Assembly: GCA_965276955.1 (NCBI GenBank)
Contig: CBDIBP010000009.1
Location: forward strand, 1 to 64,000
Reading direction: 5' to 3'
DNA length: 64,000 bases
Origin: JABDEZ01 sp965276955
GTDB lineage: Bacteria; Bacteroidota; Bacteroidia; Chitinophagales; Chitinophagaceae
Of this stretch, positions 36,013-44,525 are shown piece after piece; within the stretch, counting starts at the first letter, position 1, and each line of letters begins with the position of its first letter. Both the position numbers and the translations under genes were made by a program. The notes under the pieces were generated by a model. The model was given only the letters and a program-made list of their open reading frames with translations. It did no database searches and was not told the DNA's origin.

Positions 36013-36349
36013 ATTATTTCCGGCACCGGTAAAAACCGGAAACAATTCGGTAACACCAGAAATTACACATAAACCCATACTAAGCCACCACAGCTGCTTT
36101 CACCCAAACCAGACACCCAAAATTACCGATTTCCTTTTTTTCTTACCGACCGGTAATTCCCAGATCAGAATAGAAACGAATATTAGTACAGGAACCATGA
36201 CCCCTACTATTATTTCCGACACCGGTAAAAACAGGAAACAATTCGGTAACACCAGAAATTACACATAACCCATACTAAGCCACTACAGCCACTTTCACCC
36301 AAACCGGACCAACCAGAATTACCGATTTTCTTTTTCTTACCGACCGGTA
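36013..36349. repeat. Direct repeat of ~142 bp (period 196) with ACCGGT sites
   Basis: 36013-36155 and 36209-36349 align closely, offset by 196 bases at the left end. Both have ATTATTTCCG-CACCGGTAAAAA, then AACAATTCGGTAACACCAGAAATTACACATA, and end TTACCGACCGGTAA. ACCGGT and the near-palindromic TTACCGACCGGTAA recur in each unit. The repeat abuts the 3-prime end of the OsmC gene (minus strand), so it lies downstream of that gene. A protein-binding or structural role is possible, and a simple duplication is the null case. Confidence 0.7.
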
Positions 36350-36353
36350 AAAC

Positions 36354-36833
36354 CTAAAAAAGCCTACTCACGACTATTTCCCCCACATGTCGCACCGGGA
36401 AATTACACGAGTTAGCAATAAAGCACTTATCATGTGCCGCATCGTGCAGGGCATTGGCGCGGTCTGCCATGCTGGCATCAGTTACGGTCACCAGTGGGTG
36501 CAGTACCACCTCGGTAAAGTGGCCGCCACCACCCGGCACCTCTACCATGGTGCCCACAGGGTCATCGGTATATGCGGTCACTATTACACCCGCATCCGCA
36601 CACAGGTGCAGGTACCACAGCATGTGGCAGGTACTCAGTGCGGTCACTAGCATATCCTCCGGGTTGTGCTTGCCCCCGTCTCCCCTGAATGGCGTGTCCG
36701 ACGAGCCCAGTATATCCACCTTGCCGGGTATAGTTACGGTGTGGCTTCGGTCATATTCGCTGGCAGCAGTGGTGCCATGGCCGCGGTTGCCCGTCCACGT
36801 AATGGTAGCGGTATAGTGGTGTTGCTTTTCCAT
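36354..36833 (-). CDS. OsmC/Ohr family peroxidase-like protein
   Basis: A 159-residue OsmC-fold protein. The two family Cys are present: one in STCHMLWYLHLC near residue 70 and the other in KCFIANSC near residue 140. The catalytic pair is expected to reduce organic hydroperoxides. The N-terminal GHGTTAASEYDRSH and central NPEDMLVTALSTCH match the YhfA/OsmC branch. It is a lone minus-strand gene facing the DUF2071 gene with 101 bases between starts, so the two promoters share that gap. Cytoplasmic; function by homology. Confidence 0.9.
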   Translation of the reverse strand: MEKQHHYTATITWTGNRGHGTTAASEYDRSHTVTIPGKVDILGSSDTPFRGDGGKHNPEDMLVTALSTCHMLWYLHLCADAGVIVTAYTDDPVGTMVEVPGGGGHFTEVVLHPLVTVTDASMADRANALHDAAHDKCFIANSCNFPVRHVGEIVVSRLF

Positions 36834-36934
36834 AGGTATACTAAGGTATTGATTGTTGGCTTAAAATTATTGCAACTTAAATACAGATGTTCGTCGGCCC
36901 AACTTTAAAGACATCACCTTGTTAATATAGCAAC

Positions 36935-37663
36935 ATGAAGAACAAACCATTTTTAGCCGCGCAATGGGAGTACCTGGCCATGCTCAACTACAAGGTAGAT
37001 CCAGCCGTGCTGGCCCCACATGTACCGCCCGGCACCATGCTCGATCTGCGCGATGGTATGGCATATGTAAGCGTGGTTGGCTTCCTGTTCAACCATACCA
37101 GGGTGATGGGTGTAAAATGGCCCATGCATGTGCACTTCGAAGAGGTGAACCTGCGATACTACATAAAGAAGGGCATGACCGGCGATGAACGTCGGGGTGT
37201 AGGCTTTGTAAGCGAGATAGTGCCACGCAAATGTATAGCCACCATAGCCAATACACTATATAACGAGCATTACCAGGCCATGCCCATGCGCCACAAAATA
37301 GAGACCGGCACAAACACCATAAGTGCCACCTACCAGTGGCGGTTGAACAAAAGATGGAACACCATAAGCGTGCAGGCCACAGATCAGCTTACAGATATAG
37401 TACCCGGCAGCGATGAAGAGTTTATACTGGAGCATTATTGGGGCTACAACCAGTTAAATAAAGATACCACTATTGTATACGAAGTAGAACATCCGAGGTG
37501 GCAAGTATTCCCGGTCATCAGCTGGCATTTGGATGCCGATATAGCACAGCTATACGGCAAGGAATTTGTGCCATATATAACCGGTGTACAGCCAGCTTCC
37601 GTTTTCCTGGCAAGAGGATCGGAGGTGATAGTGAGGCGCCCTACGAAGATAAACGTGGTGTAG
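36935..37663 (+). CDS. YqjF-like DUF2071 protein
   Basis: A 242-residue member of the YqjF/DUF2071 family. Supporting blocks are AAQWEYLAMLNYKVDPAVL near the start, VSVVGFLFNHTRVMG, then HFEEVNLRYYI near residue 68 and a C-terminal SVFLARGSEVIVRRP. No signal peptide or membrane helix is seen. Biochemical function in the family is unknown. It is divergent from OsmC and convergent with infB, with a terminator in between. Confidence 0.85.
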   Translation: MKNKPFLAAQWEYLAMLNYKVDPAVLAPHVPPGTMLDLRDGMAYVSVVGFLFNHTRVMGVKWPMHVHFEEVNLRYYIKKGMTGDERRGVGFVSEIVPRKCIATIANTLYNEHYQAMPMRHKIETGTNTISATYQWRLNKRWNTISVQATDQLTDIVPGSDEEFILEHYWGYNQLNKDTTIVYEVEHPRWQVFPVISWHLDADIAQLYGKEFVPYITGVQPASVFLARGSEVIVRRPTKINVV

Positions 37664-37687
37664 CAGAATGTGATATAGGCGAAGAAA

Positions 37688-37715
37688 AAAGGCAGCTCCG
37701 TTAGGAACTGCCTTT
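37688..37715. terminator. Bidirectional hairpin terminator between DUF2071 and infB
   Basis: AAAGGCAG (37688-37695) and CTGCCTTT (37708-37715) pair, extended by TCC/GGA with a single mismatch. An A-run precedes on one side and the arm ends in TTT on the other. It lies between two convergent genes, 25 bases from each end, and can serve both. Confidence 0.75.
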
Positions 37716-37739
37716 GTATAAGACCTCTTGATATATCGA

Positions 37740-40700
37740 CTACAGTGTACGTTTTACTTCCACTTCTTCGTAGCCTTCTATAATATCGCCAATGTTTATA
37801 TTGTTGTAATTCTTTATCATCAAACCACACTCGTAGCCTGCGTTCACGTCCTTCACATCGTCTTTGAAACGTTTCAGTGAAGACAGCTCGCCGTTGTAGA
37901 TAACGATACCATCGCGTATCAGGTTCAGGCGGGTGTTGCGGGTCATCTTGCCATCCAGTACGTAGCAACCTGCAATGGTACCTACGCCGCCGATCTTGAA
38001 TACCTCGCGCACTTCGATATTGCACACGGTCCTCTTCTCGATCTTTGGTTCCAATAGGCCTTCCATGGCGCTCTTGATCTCTTCGATAGCATCGTAGATG
38101 ATAGAGTAAGTACGTATCTCGATGTTCTCCTGCTCGGCCAGTTTGGCTGCCTGTAGCGACGGCCTTACCTGGAAGCCAAGGATGATAGCATCTGATGCTG
38201 TAGCAAGGAGTACATCGCTCTCTGTTATCTGGCCCACACCCTTGTGTACCACGTTCACAGCCACTTCTTGTGTAGATAGTTTTTGCAATGAATCGGAAAG
38301 TGCCTCTACGCTACCATCAAAGTCACCCTTGATGATGATACCCAGTTCTTTAAAGTTACCGAGTGCGAGACGACGACCAATTTCATCGAGTGTGATGTGC
38401 TTCCGGGCCCTGATACCTTGCTCACGCATGATCTGTGCACGGTGGGTAGCCAGGTTTTTAGCCTCGTCCTCATCTTCATATACCTTGAACTTTTCACCGG
38501 CTTGTGGTGCACCATTAAGACCAAGCACCTGTACCGGTGCCGATGGGCCTGCAGTGGTCACACGCTGGCCACGCTCGTTGAACATGGCTTTTACCTTACC
38601 AAAGTGCTGTCCACATACTATCATGTCGCCCTGGTTAAGAGTACCTGCCTGTACCAGTACTGTAGCCTGGTATCCACGGCCTTTATCCAGCGATGCTTCT
38701 ATCACGCTACCCATGGCATCCCTGTTCGGGTTGGCCTGTAGTTCCAGCAATTCAGCCTCAAGCCCTATCTTCTCAAGCAGAAGGTCAATGTTCAGCCCTT
38801 TCTTGGCAGATATTTCCTGGCTCTGGTACTTACCACCCCAGTCCTCTACCAATATATTCATTGCGGCAAGCTGCTGCTTTATCCTTTCGGGGTCAGCGCC
38901 TTCCTTATCTATCTTGTTTATGGCAAATATCATAGGCAGTGATGCAGCCTGTGCGTGCGATATTGCCTCCTTGGTCTGTGGCATTATGGCATCGTCGGCA
39001 GCTACCACTATCACGGCTACGTCGGCCACCTTAGCACCACGTGCACGCATGGCGGTGAACGCTTCGTGACCTGGGGTATCGAGGAAGGTGATCTTCTTGC
39101 CTGTACCTGTTACCACCTGATAAGCACCGATGTGCTGGGTAATACCACCACTCTCGCCGGCTACCACATTGGCGCTGCGTATATAATCGAGCAACGATGT
39201 TTTACCGTGATCGACGTGACCCATGATGGTAACGATAGGTGCGCGCGGCAACAGATCGGCGGGGTTGTCCTCTACAACTTCTTCCTCATCAGTTTCCTGC
39301 TCCAGGTTGATGAACTCTACGTTGTAGTTGAACTCGCTGGATACCAGTTCTATCACCTCCGCATCCAAGCGCTGGTTGATAGACACCATGATGCCCAGGC
39401 TCATACACTTGCTGATAACATCTGCGAAACTTACATCAAGCAGATTGGCCAGCTCACTTACTGATATGAACTCGGTGACTTGTATGGTATTTGTTTGTTC
39501 CGCATTTTCAGCAGCAGCGCGTTTTTCACTCATCTCGTCGCGCTTGTTACGGCGGTACTTCGATTTCATGTTGCGGCCACGTGTAGCGCCAGTCAGTTTG
39601 GCCTGCGTTTCACGTATCTTCTCCTGTATTGCCTTAGTATCTATTTCTTGTTGTTGTGCTGTGGCAGGTGTACCTGTTGTGCGTGGTACGCCCCTTCTAT
39701 CGCCACCGCCAGTACCTGGTCCTCTACGGTCGCCACCGCCACCACCGGGCCTATTGCCCTGGTAGCCGCCAGTGCCCTGTGCGGGACGTGGCTGCTGTGG
39801 CCTGCCTACGCCGCCACCCTGGTATGGGCGACCAACACCACCGCCACCACCTGGCCGCTGGCCGGGAGTTGCTGTGCCTGTGCCGCCAGTACCTGGCTGA
39901 CTACGGTTAGGGTCTGGCTTAAGGTTCTCTGGTTTCTTTTCTACAACAATACGCTTGCGTTTGCGCTTTTCGCGACTATCGGGACGCGTACTGCCGCTAT
40001 TGGCCACCGGCAACTCTATACGTCCTATTATTTTAGGGCCTTCGAGGCGTGGTGCCTTCATTTCAATATGTTCAGGCTTGTTGTCGTCTGCATCTTCCTT
40101 GTTGTCAGCAACAACTGCAGGTGGTGCTGGTGGCGCAGGTGCCTCCGGTGCAGCAGCTACAGGCTGGCTTTCTGGCGCAGATGCTACAGGTGCAGGCGAG
40201 GCCTCAGTGCTCTTTACTATTTTTGGTGCTGCGGTAGCTTTAGGCTCTTCTTTTTTCTTAGTAACCGCGCCCTTTTTAGGACGTGATGCAAGATTGAGCT
40301 CGTCTAAATTTATCTTTCCAAGTATATTAGGGCCTTCCAGTTTGGGGGCCTTCATCTCCAGGTGCTCCGGTTCAGCATCTTCTTCTGCTTTCTCGGCGGC
40401 TGCTGGTGGTGTTTCTTTTGGAGGGGTAGCATTAGCGGCAACCTTTGGGGTATCTGTAACAGTGGCCGTTGGCGCAGCGTTAGCCTCTTCTTTTACCTCT
40501 TTAGGCGCTTCCTGCGCAGGCATTGCCTTGCTTACCGGTGGCTTTACCTCCTCAGGAGCTGGCTGTGCCGGTTGTGGCGTTGGCAGCTCTGGTGCGGCAG
40601 GCGCTGGTTTTATTTCGGGTACAGAAGGAGCTACTTCGGGTCTCACTTCGGGCTTAGCCTCAGGTTTTACCTCTGGCTTAGTTTCCGGCTTCACTTCGGG

Positions 40701-41048
40701 CTTTACTTCCGCAGCTTTAGTTTCCTTTGGTCTTTCTTCTTTTTTCTCCGCTTCAGGCTCGTCTTTTTTGTCTTTTGCAGTAATGTTCTGTTCATCCTTG
40801 GTCTTGCGGATGCCTTCCATTAAAGACCCTTTGGGCAAAGCTATCTCAGAACTCTTGCGTTTTGCAGCTTTGTCCTGGGCGAACTCTGCCTGCAAAGCAT
40901 TGTACATTTGTTCTGTAAGCTTGGTATTGGGGTTACTTGCATTGATCTCAAAGCCTTTATTGCCAAGGTACTCTATGAGCGTTTCCTTGCCAATATTAAA
41001 CTCTTTTGCAGCAGCCAGTAACCTGGGTGTTTTTGTTTCTGTTGTCAT
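37740..41048 (-). CDS. infB: Translation initiation factor IF-2
   Basis: A 1102-residue IF-2, long because of a large N-terminal extension. Residues 1-60 hold the IF-2 N-terminal helical domain (LLAAAKEFNIGKETLIEYL). Residues 90-600 are a low-complexity linker: Pro/Glu/Lys repeats near 110-135, Ala/Pro-rich stretches and a Gly/Arg/Pro-rich part near 390-460. The GTPase domain has GHVDHGKT at 610-617, DTPGHEAF and NKIDKEG. Domains II, III and IV follow. IF-2 places fMet-tRNA on the 30S subunit and hydrolyses GTP. It is last in a rimP-nusA-infB operon. Confidence 0.98.
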   Translation of the reverse strand: MTTETKTPRLLAAAKEFNIGKETLIEYLGNKGFEINASNPNTKLTEQMYNALQAEFAQDKAAKRKSSEIALPKGSLMEGIRKTKDEQNITAKDKKDEPEAEKKEERPKETKAAEVKPEVKPETKPEVKPEAKPEVRPEVAPSVPEIKPAPAAPELPTPQPAQPAPEEVKPPVSKAMPAQEAPKEVKEEANAAPTATVTDTPKVAANATPPKETPPAAAEKAEEDAEPEHLEMKAPKLEGPNILGKINLDELNLASRPKKGAVTKKKEEPKATAAPKIVKSTEASPAPVASAPESQPVAAAPEAPAPPAPPAVVADNKEDADDNKPEHIEMKAPRLEGPKIIGRIELPVANSGSTRPDSREKRKRKRIVVEKKPENLKPDPNRSQPGTGGTGTATPGQRPGGGGGVGRPYQGGGVGRPQQPRPAQGTGGYQGNRPGGGGGDRRGPGTGGGDRRGVPRTTGTPATAQQQEIDTKAIQEKIRETQAKLTGATRGRNMKSKYRRNKRDEMSEKRAAAENAEQTNTIQVTEFISVSELANLLDVSFADVISKCMSLGIMVSINQRLDAEVIELVSSEFNYNVEFINLEQETDEEEVVEDNPADLLPRAPIVTIMGHVDHGKTSLLDYIRSANVVAGESGGITQHIGAYQVVTGTGKKITFLDTPGHEAFTAMRARGAKVADVAVIVVAADDAIMPQTKEAISHAQAASLPMIFAINKIDKEGADPERIKQQLAAMNILVEDWGGKYQSQEISAKKGLNIDLLLEKIGLEAELLELQANPNRDAMGSVIEASLDKGRGYQATVLVQAGTLNQGDMIVCGQHFGKVKAMFNERGQRVTTAGPSAPVQVLGLNGAPQAGEKFKVYEDEDEAKNLATHRAQIMREQGIRARKHITLDEIGRRLALGNFKELGIIIKGDFDGSVEALSDSLQKLSTQEVAVNVVHKGVGQITESDVLLATASDAIILGFQVRPSLQAAKLAEQENIEIRTYSIIYDAIEEIKSAMEGLLEPKIEKRTVCNIEVREVFKIGGVGTIAGCYVLDGKMTRNTRLNLIRDGIVIYNGELSSLKRFKDDVKDVNAGYECGLMIKNYNNINIGDIIEGYEEVEVKRTL

Positions 41049-41221
41049 TCGATTCCTTGATCAAAATACGCGCTAATCCGTTCAGTTATTTAGCGTTTTT
41101 ATCTAATATACAAACCTACACTATTTTTACTAATAAAAGATGTTTTACTCGTGGCTGAGAACCTTGTTTAATAGGGTTTTAACAGCGAAACAAATTATTA
41201 TAGTAAAAATCTCTTCCTTCC

Positions 41222-42466
41222 TTATTCATTCTCAAATTCGGCCTCCAGCACTTTACGCACGTCGCGCACAGTTTCTTCTTCCAAATCGGTACGGCGCACC
41301 AGCTCTTCAACAGACAGTTCTATGATGCTGAGTGCAGTATCGCAACCTATACGTTTGAACTCATCGATGATCCATGGTTCTATCTCATCTGCAAATTCAT
41401 CAAGGTCGATGTCGTAAGACACTTCTTCCTGTACATCCCTGTACACATCTATGCTGTAACCCGTCAATTCCTGTGCCAGCTTGATGTTCACCCCTTTCTT
41501 GCCTATGGCAAGTGAAACCTGGTCGGGCTCAAGGTATACATCGGCATGCAGATCGGTATTGTTGAGGTCTATACGATTGATACGTGATGGCGTAAGCGAC
41601 CTTTGGATGAGCAACTGAACATTATTGGTATAGTTAATAATGTCAATATTCTCATTGCGCAGTTCGCGCACTATGCCGTGTATACGGCTGCCCTTCATAC
41701 CTACGCAGGCGCCTACCGGGTCTATACGGTCGTCATAGCTTTCTACAGCTACTTTGGCGCGCTCGCCAGGTTCCCTTACTATTTTCTTTACACTTATAAG
41801 ACCATCCATTATTTCAGGCACCTCTATTTCCAGAAGTTTCTCCAGGAATGATGGGTGGGTGCGGCTGAGGATGATGATAGGAGAGTTGTTGCGCATCTCT
41901 ACCTTCTTTACCACGGCACGCACGCCTTCTCCTTTTTTAAAGAAGTCGGTAGGTATCTGCTCGGTTTTAGGCATTATCAGTTCATTGCCTTCATCATCGA
42001 GCAGTAATATTTCTTTTTTCCAGATCTGGTAAACTTCACCATTTATTATTTCGCCTACACGCTCTGCATATTTTTTTAGCAGGTTGTTCTTTTTCAAGTC
42101 GCCTATACGTGCAGCCAGTGTTTGCTTTGCGGCCAGTATGGCGCGGCGGCCAAAGTCGCGCACGTCCACTTCCTCATAAACTTCTTCGCCTACGCTATAG
42201 TCGGGCTCTATCTTTATGGCCTGTGAATAGGGTATCTGCAGGTTGTCATCTTCGATCATATCATCGGCCACGATCTCGCGCCGACGGAAGATCTCGAGGT
42301 CACCCGTCTGGTCATTTACTATCACATCGAAATTCTCATCCGTTGTGTATTTCTTACGTAGTAATGTTTTGAAAACATCTTCAATTACCTTCATTAAGGT
42401 AGGCCGGTCAATGTTTTCGGCATCTTTAAACTCCTGAAATGAGTCGATAAGATTAATACTTGCCAT
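41222..42466 (-). CDS. nusA: Transcription termination/antitermination factor NusA
   Basis: A 414-residue NusA. The ATG at 42466 (MASINLIDSFQEF) is taken rather than a GTG 9 bases upstream. The N-terminal RNA-polymerase-binding domain covers about residues 1-130, an S1 domain follows (EIINGEVYQIWK) and KH domains are marked by GACVGMKGSRIHGI and AIGKKGVNIKLAQ. Only a short C-terminal helix-hairpin-helix-like segment (AELSIIELSVEELVRRT-like) remains, as in other Bacteroidota. It binds RNA polymerase and nascent RNA. The gap to infB (173 bases) shows no gene. Confidence 0.97.
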   Translation of the reverse strand: MASINLIDSFQEFKDAENIDRPTLMKVIEDVFKTLLRKKYTTDENFDVIVNDQTGDLEIFRRREIVADDMIEDDNLQIPYSQAIKIEPDYSVGEEVYEEVDVRDFGRRAILAAKQTLAARIGDLKKNNLLKKYAERVGEIINGEVYQIWKKEILLLDDEGNELIMPKTEQIPTDFFKKGEGVRAVVKKVEMRNNSPIIILSRTHPSFLEKLLEIEVPEIMDGLISVKKIVREPGERAKVAVESYDDRIDPVGACVGMKGSRIHGIVRELRNENIDIINYTNNVQLLIQRSLTPSRINRIDLNNTDLHADVYLEPDQVSLAIGKKGVNIKLAQELTGYSIDVYRDVQEEVSYDIDLDEFADEIEPWIIDEFKRIGCDTALSIIELSVEELVRRTDLEEETVRDVRKVLEAEFENE

Positions 42467-42505
42467 ATTCGTCACTTTTTCTTCCCGTGATGCGGGAAAT
42501 TTTAA

Positions 42506-42964
42506 TTAAAAAATTATTTGTACTACTGCTTTTTTTATGTTGGTAAATGGTACTTCTGTTATAACTTTTTCTTTTTTCTTTCCTACCTCTACTTCCAGTA
42601 CCAGCTTGTCTTCAGCTACTTCTTTTATTATACCCAGCAGCTCAGGACCTTCTTCATTTGGTGTGACCAACAGTTTGCGTCCTATATTCTTTTGGTACTG
42701 GCGAAATAACGTCAATGGTTCATCTATACCGGGGCTTGATACTTCTAATGAATAATCGCCTTCGGGAAATATCGCCGCTTCTTCTATCAGCGCGTTCAGG
42801 CGGCGGTTCAGCTTTGCGATCTTTTCTATAGACAACCCTTCATCAGCATCCAGAAATATCTTGATATTGTTCACTGGTTTCATTTTCAGTGAACATATGA
42901 ACATATCAGTACCCTCAAGTAATGGTTTTAAAAGGTCTTCAACAACAACTAAGATATCGGCCAT
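42506..42964 (-). CDS. rimP: Ribosome maturation factor RimP
   Basis: A 152-residue RimP. The ATG at 42964 (MADILVVVEDLL) is chosen since the upstream alternative adds five unrelated residues. The N-terminal alpha/beta domain has IKIFLDADEGLSIEKIAKLNR and the family signature DYSLEVSSPGIDEPL, followed by the SH3-like C-terminal domain. RimP assists 30S subunit assembly. Order rimP-nusA-infB is the usual one. A good Bacteroidota promoter lies about 60 bases upstream. Confidence 0.95.
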   Translation of the reverse strand: MADILVVVEDLLKPLLEGTDMFICSLKMKPVNNIKIFLDADEGLSIEKIAKLNRRLNALIEEAAIFPEGDYSLEVSSPGIDEPLTLFRQYQKNIGRKLLVTPNEEGPELLGIIKEVAEDKLVLEVEVGKKKEKVITEVPFTNIKKAVVQIIF

Positions 42965-43025
42965 ATGTAAAAATAACAAGGGGACAACTTGCGTGTCCCC
43001 TTCTTTCGATCATAATTTTCGTAGA

Positions 43026-43057
43026 CAAATGTACAACGTGTATGCTCTATTTCCAAA
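43026..43057 (-). promoter_or_regulatory. Promoter of the rimP-nusA-infB operon
   Basis: Read on the minus strand, TTTG (43057-43054) is followed after exactly 20 bases by TACATTTG (43033-43026). This matches the Bacteroidota consensus TTTG-N19-21-TANNTTTG. A start of transcription near 43020 would give rimP a leader of about 55 bases. The fit in both boxes and spacing is the best in the window. Confidence 0.65.
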
Positions 43058-43128
43058 TTCTGTTTTAGACATATCCATTATTTTTTTATTAACAATTCTG
43101 AGACCACTTTGTGATATAACTTTGTATA

Positions 43129-43362
43129 ATGAGTATCAGTATGGTAATATGGACGATAGTCCTCTTTCTTATATTCCGTTTCCTGGTGAAGTATATACTG
43201 CCCGTGGTGCAGATGACCAAGCAGGTGCGCGAGCGTATGCGCCACATGCAAGACCAGATGAACGATGCTGCAGGACAGAAGGCAGCCCCAGGCAAAGCTA
43301 CTATAGACCCACAGCCACGTGCACATAAAGAAGATTATATAGACTACGAAGAAATAAAGTAA
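43129..43362 (+). CDS. DUF4834 family small membrane protein
   Basis: A 77-residue protein with one N-terminal membrane helix (about residues 4-26, MVIWTIVLFLIFRFLVKYI), then a charged helix (KQVRERMRHMQDQM) and a polar tail ending DYIDYEEIK. This matches the DUF4834 family, found near rimP in Bacteroidota. Function unknown. A TAACTTTG box ends 4 bases before the ATG, so transcription may start at or just after it; the second ATG at 43141 is then the alternative start. Confidence 0.8.
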   Translation: MSISMVIWTIVLFLIFRFLVKYILPVVQMTKQVRERMRHMQDQMNDAAGQKAAPGKATIDPQPRAHKEDYIDYEEIK

Positions 43363-43408
43363 GCGTTGTAGATGTTCAAGTTCTGTGTCGGGAATGGCAA
43401 TTCATTAG

Positions 43409-44047
43409 TTATGCTTGAGCATTAAGCGGTTTGAAGATGTGCTCCTCAATGGTCATTCCTTTTTCCAGGTAAATGGTTTGTATGCCCAGTGCCTGTGCCC
43501 CGGCTATATGTTGCGGGGTATCATCAATAAATAAAGTTTGTTCGGGTCTTAGCCCATTATCTTCAAGCACCCGTAGAAATATATCAGCATTGGGCTTGCG
43601 CATGCCCACACGGTGAGAGAGATATACCTTATCGAAGAACACACCAATGTTGGGGATGCCGTGCGCCTGGTAAAGTATTTTATTAAATGCTTCCTCATGT
43701 ATCTCGTTGGTATTGCTGAGCAGGAACAGATCGTAATGCAGGCGCAGCTGCTGCAGTATCTGCAACCGCCTGAGGGGAAAATCGAGCAACATGGCATTCC
43801 AGGCAGTAAGTACCTGCTCATTTGTTAGCGGCACACCTGCTGCGGCTCTCATGGCTTTGAGGAATTGCTCCTGGTCTATTTTGCCCGTCTCCAGGTCGTC
43901 GAAAAGGGTATCTTGTTTTAGTTGTGTGTATATTTCATTGAAGTTGGGCAGTCCTATATTAGCAAAGGCCTGTTCGGTAGCCTGATAGTTGAGGTTGATG
44001 AGCACGCCGCCCAGGTCGAAAATGATGTGTTTGATGCCTTTTATCAT
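43409..44047 (-). CDS. HAD family hydrolase (subfamily IA)
   Basis: A 212-residue HAD phosphatase. Motif I is IIFDLGGVLINL, motif II is the LLSNTNE Ser/Asn, motif III is the Lys in GMRKPNADIFLRV, and motif IV is LFIDDTPQHIAGA. The motif I DLGGV form (Gly where acid/base Asp is common) is typical of the YihX/epoxide-hydrolase N-terminal-like branch acting on small phosphometabolites. Likely cytoplasmic. The gene is convergent with DUF4834 and lies upstream of and divergent to the tRNA. Confidence 0.9.
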   Translation of the reverse strand: MIKGIKHIIFDLGGVLINLNYQATEQAFANIGLPNFNEIYTQLKQDTLFDDLETGKIDQEQFLKAMRAAAGVPLTNEQVLTAWNAMLLDFPLRRLQILQQLRLHYDLFLLSNTNEIHEEAFNKILYQAHGIPNIGVFFDKVYLSHRVGMRKPNADIFLRVLEDNGLRPEQTLFIDDTPQHIAGAQALGIQTIYLEKGMTIEEHIFKPLNAQA

Positions 44048-44097
44048 TTTGCAAAAATAAAGTTTTAAAAGGATGTTCTTTTTTTAAGAAATTCCTA

Positions 44098-44105
44098 TAT
44101 TTTTG
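44098..44105 (+). promoter_or_regulatory. Probable -7 box of the tRNA promoter
   Basis: TATTTTTG matches the Bacteroidota -7 consensus TANNTTTG and lies 33 bases before the tRNA. No exact TTTG is found at the -33 distance; a T-rich tract (about 44076-44085) occupies it. Confidence 0.5.
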
Positions 44106-44137
44106 CAGTCCCAAATTTCCTGATAACACAGGAGATC

Positions 44138-44211
44138 GGTCCTATAGCTCAGTTGGTTAGAGCACCTGACTCATAATCAGGTGGTCCTAGGTTCAAGTCC
44201 TAGTGGGACCA
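44138..44211 (+). tRNA. tRNA with CAT anticodon (Met elongator or Ile2)
   Basis: A 74-base cloverleaf: acceptor GGTCCTA pairs with TGGGACC, the D-arm AGCTCAGTTGGTTAGAGC is standard, and the anticodon stem CCTGA/TCAGG encloses CTCATAA (anticodon CAT at 44171-44173). The T-loop is GGTTCAAGTCC. CCA is not encoded. A CAT anticodon can be elongator Met or, when modified to lysidine, Ile for AUA. Sequence alone does not separate these safely here. Confidence 0.95.
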
Positions 44212-44219
44212 CATCTTAC

Positions 44220-44253
44220 AAAGCAGTTGTGCATCAGCACAGCTGCTTTTTTT
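44220..44253 (+). terminator. tRNA terminator hairpin
   Basis: AAGCAGTTGTGC (44221-44232) pairs with GCACAGCTGCTT (44237-44248) with a single G-T pair and a 4-base loop. Seven or more Ts follow. It lies 9 bases after the tRNA. Confidence 0.85.
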
Positions 44254-44458
44254 GTTTTAGGTCATTCGGTCCTATCAATATACACGACTATAAAGGCAAC
44301 TGGATGGAAATGACACAATACATGAACATGTACCTGGATAACAATACGGGAAGGATCTATAAGCTAATGATAAGAGGGATAACTTACTATTGACCGGTCT
44401 TGATACCTGTAGCATGACAGGTCTAAGCCAGATAGTAGTACTTGCAATGGCAAAAAAA

Positions 44459-44486
44459 ATGGTGCAAGCTATAAAGCCTGCACCAT
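44459..44486 (-). terminator. Hairpin downstream of the giant repeat gene
   Basis: ATGGTGCAAGC and GCCTGCACCAT form an 11-bp stem with one mismatch. On the minus strand it lies 40 bases past the stop of the giant gene and runs into a T-tract (complement of the A-run at 44452-44459), so it is that gene's terminator. A nearly identical hairpin occurs at 60533-60564. Confidence 0.7.
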
Positions 44487-44525
44487 GTAAAAACCTGATC
44501 TGAAAACATTACTGTCTGTATTCTA

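Larger units (their letters stand above)
35447..36353. other. 907-base gene-free stretch with two kinds of repeat
   Basis: The region between the AI-2E gene and the OsmC gene. It holds copy B of a dispersed element (35661-35764) and a 142-bp direct repeat (36013-36349), described separately. A long plus-strand reading frame (35605-36072) crosses both, but its peptide is low in hydrophobic order and includes the repeat, so I do not call it a gene. Confidence 0.6.

Noticed and set aside
35605..36072. A 155-codon open frame on the + strand in the gap after the AI-2E gene
   Set aside because: It runs through the dispersed repeat copy B and into the 142-bp direct repeat; its peptide has no domain pattern and the region looks non-coding.
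39955..41076. Long + strand frames opposite infB
   Set aside because: They are the antisense of the Pro/Ala/Glu-rich linker of IF-2, whose codon bias keeps the opposite frame open.
44181..44393. A 70-codon frame starting within the tRNA
   Set aside because: The first third overlaps the tRNA and its terminator, and nothing in the peptide is recognisable.
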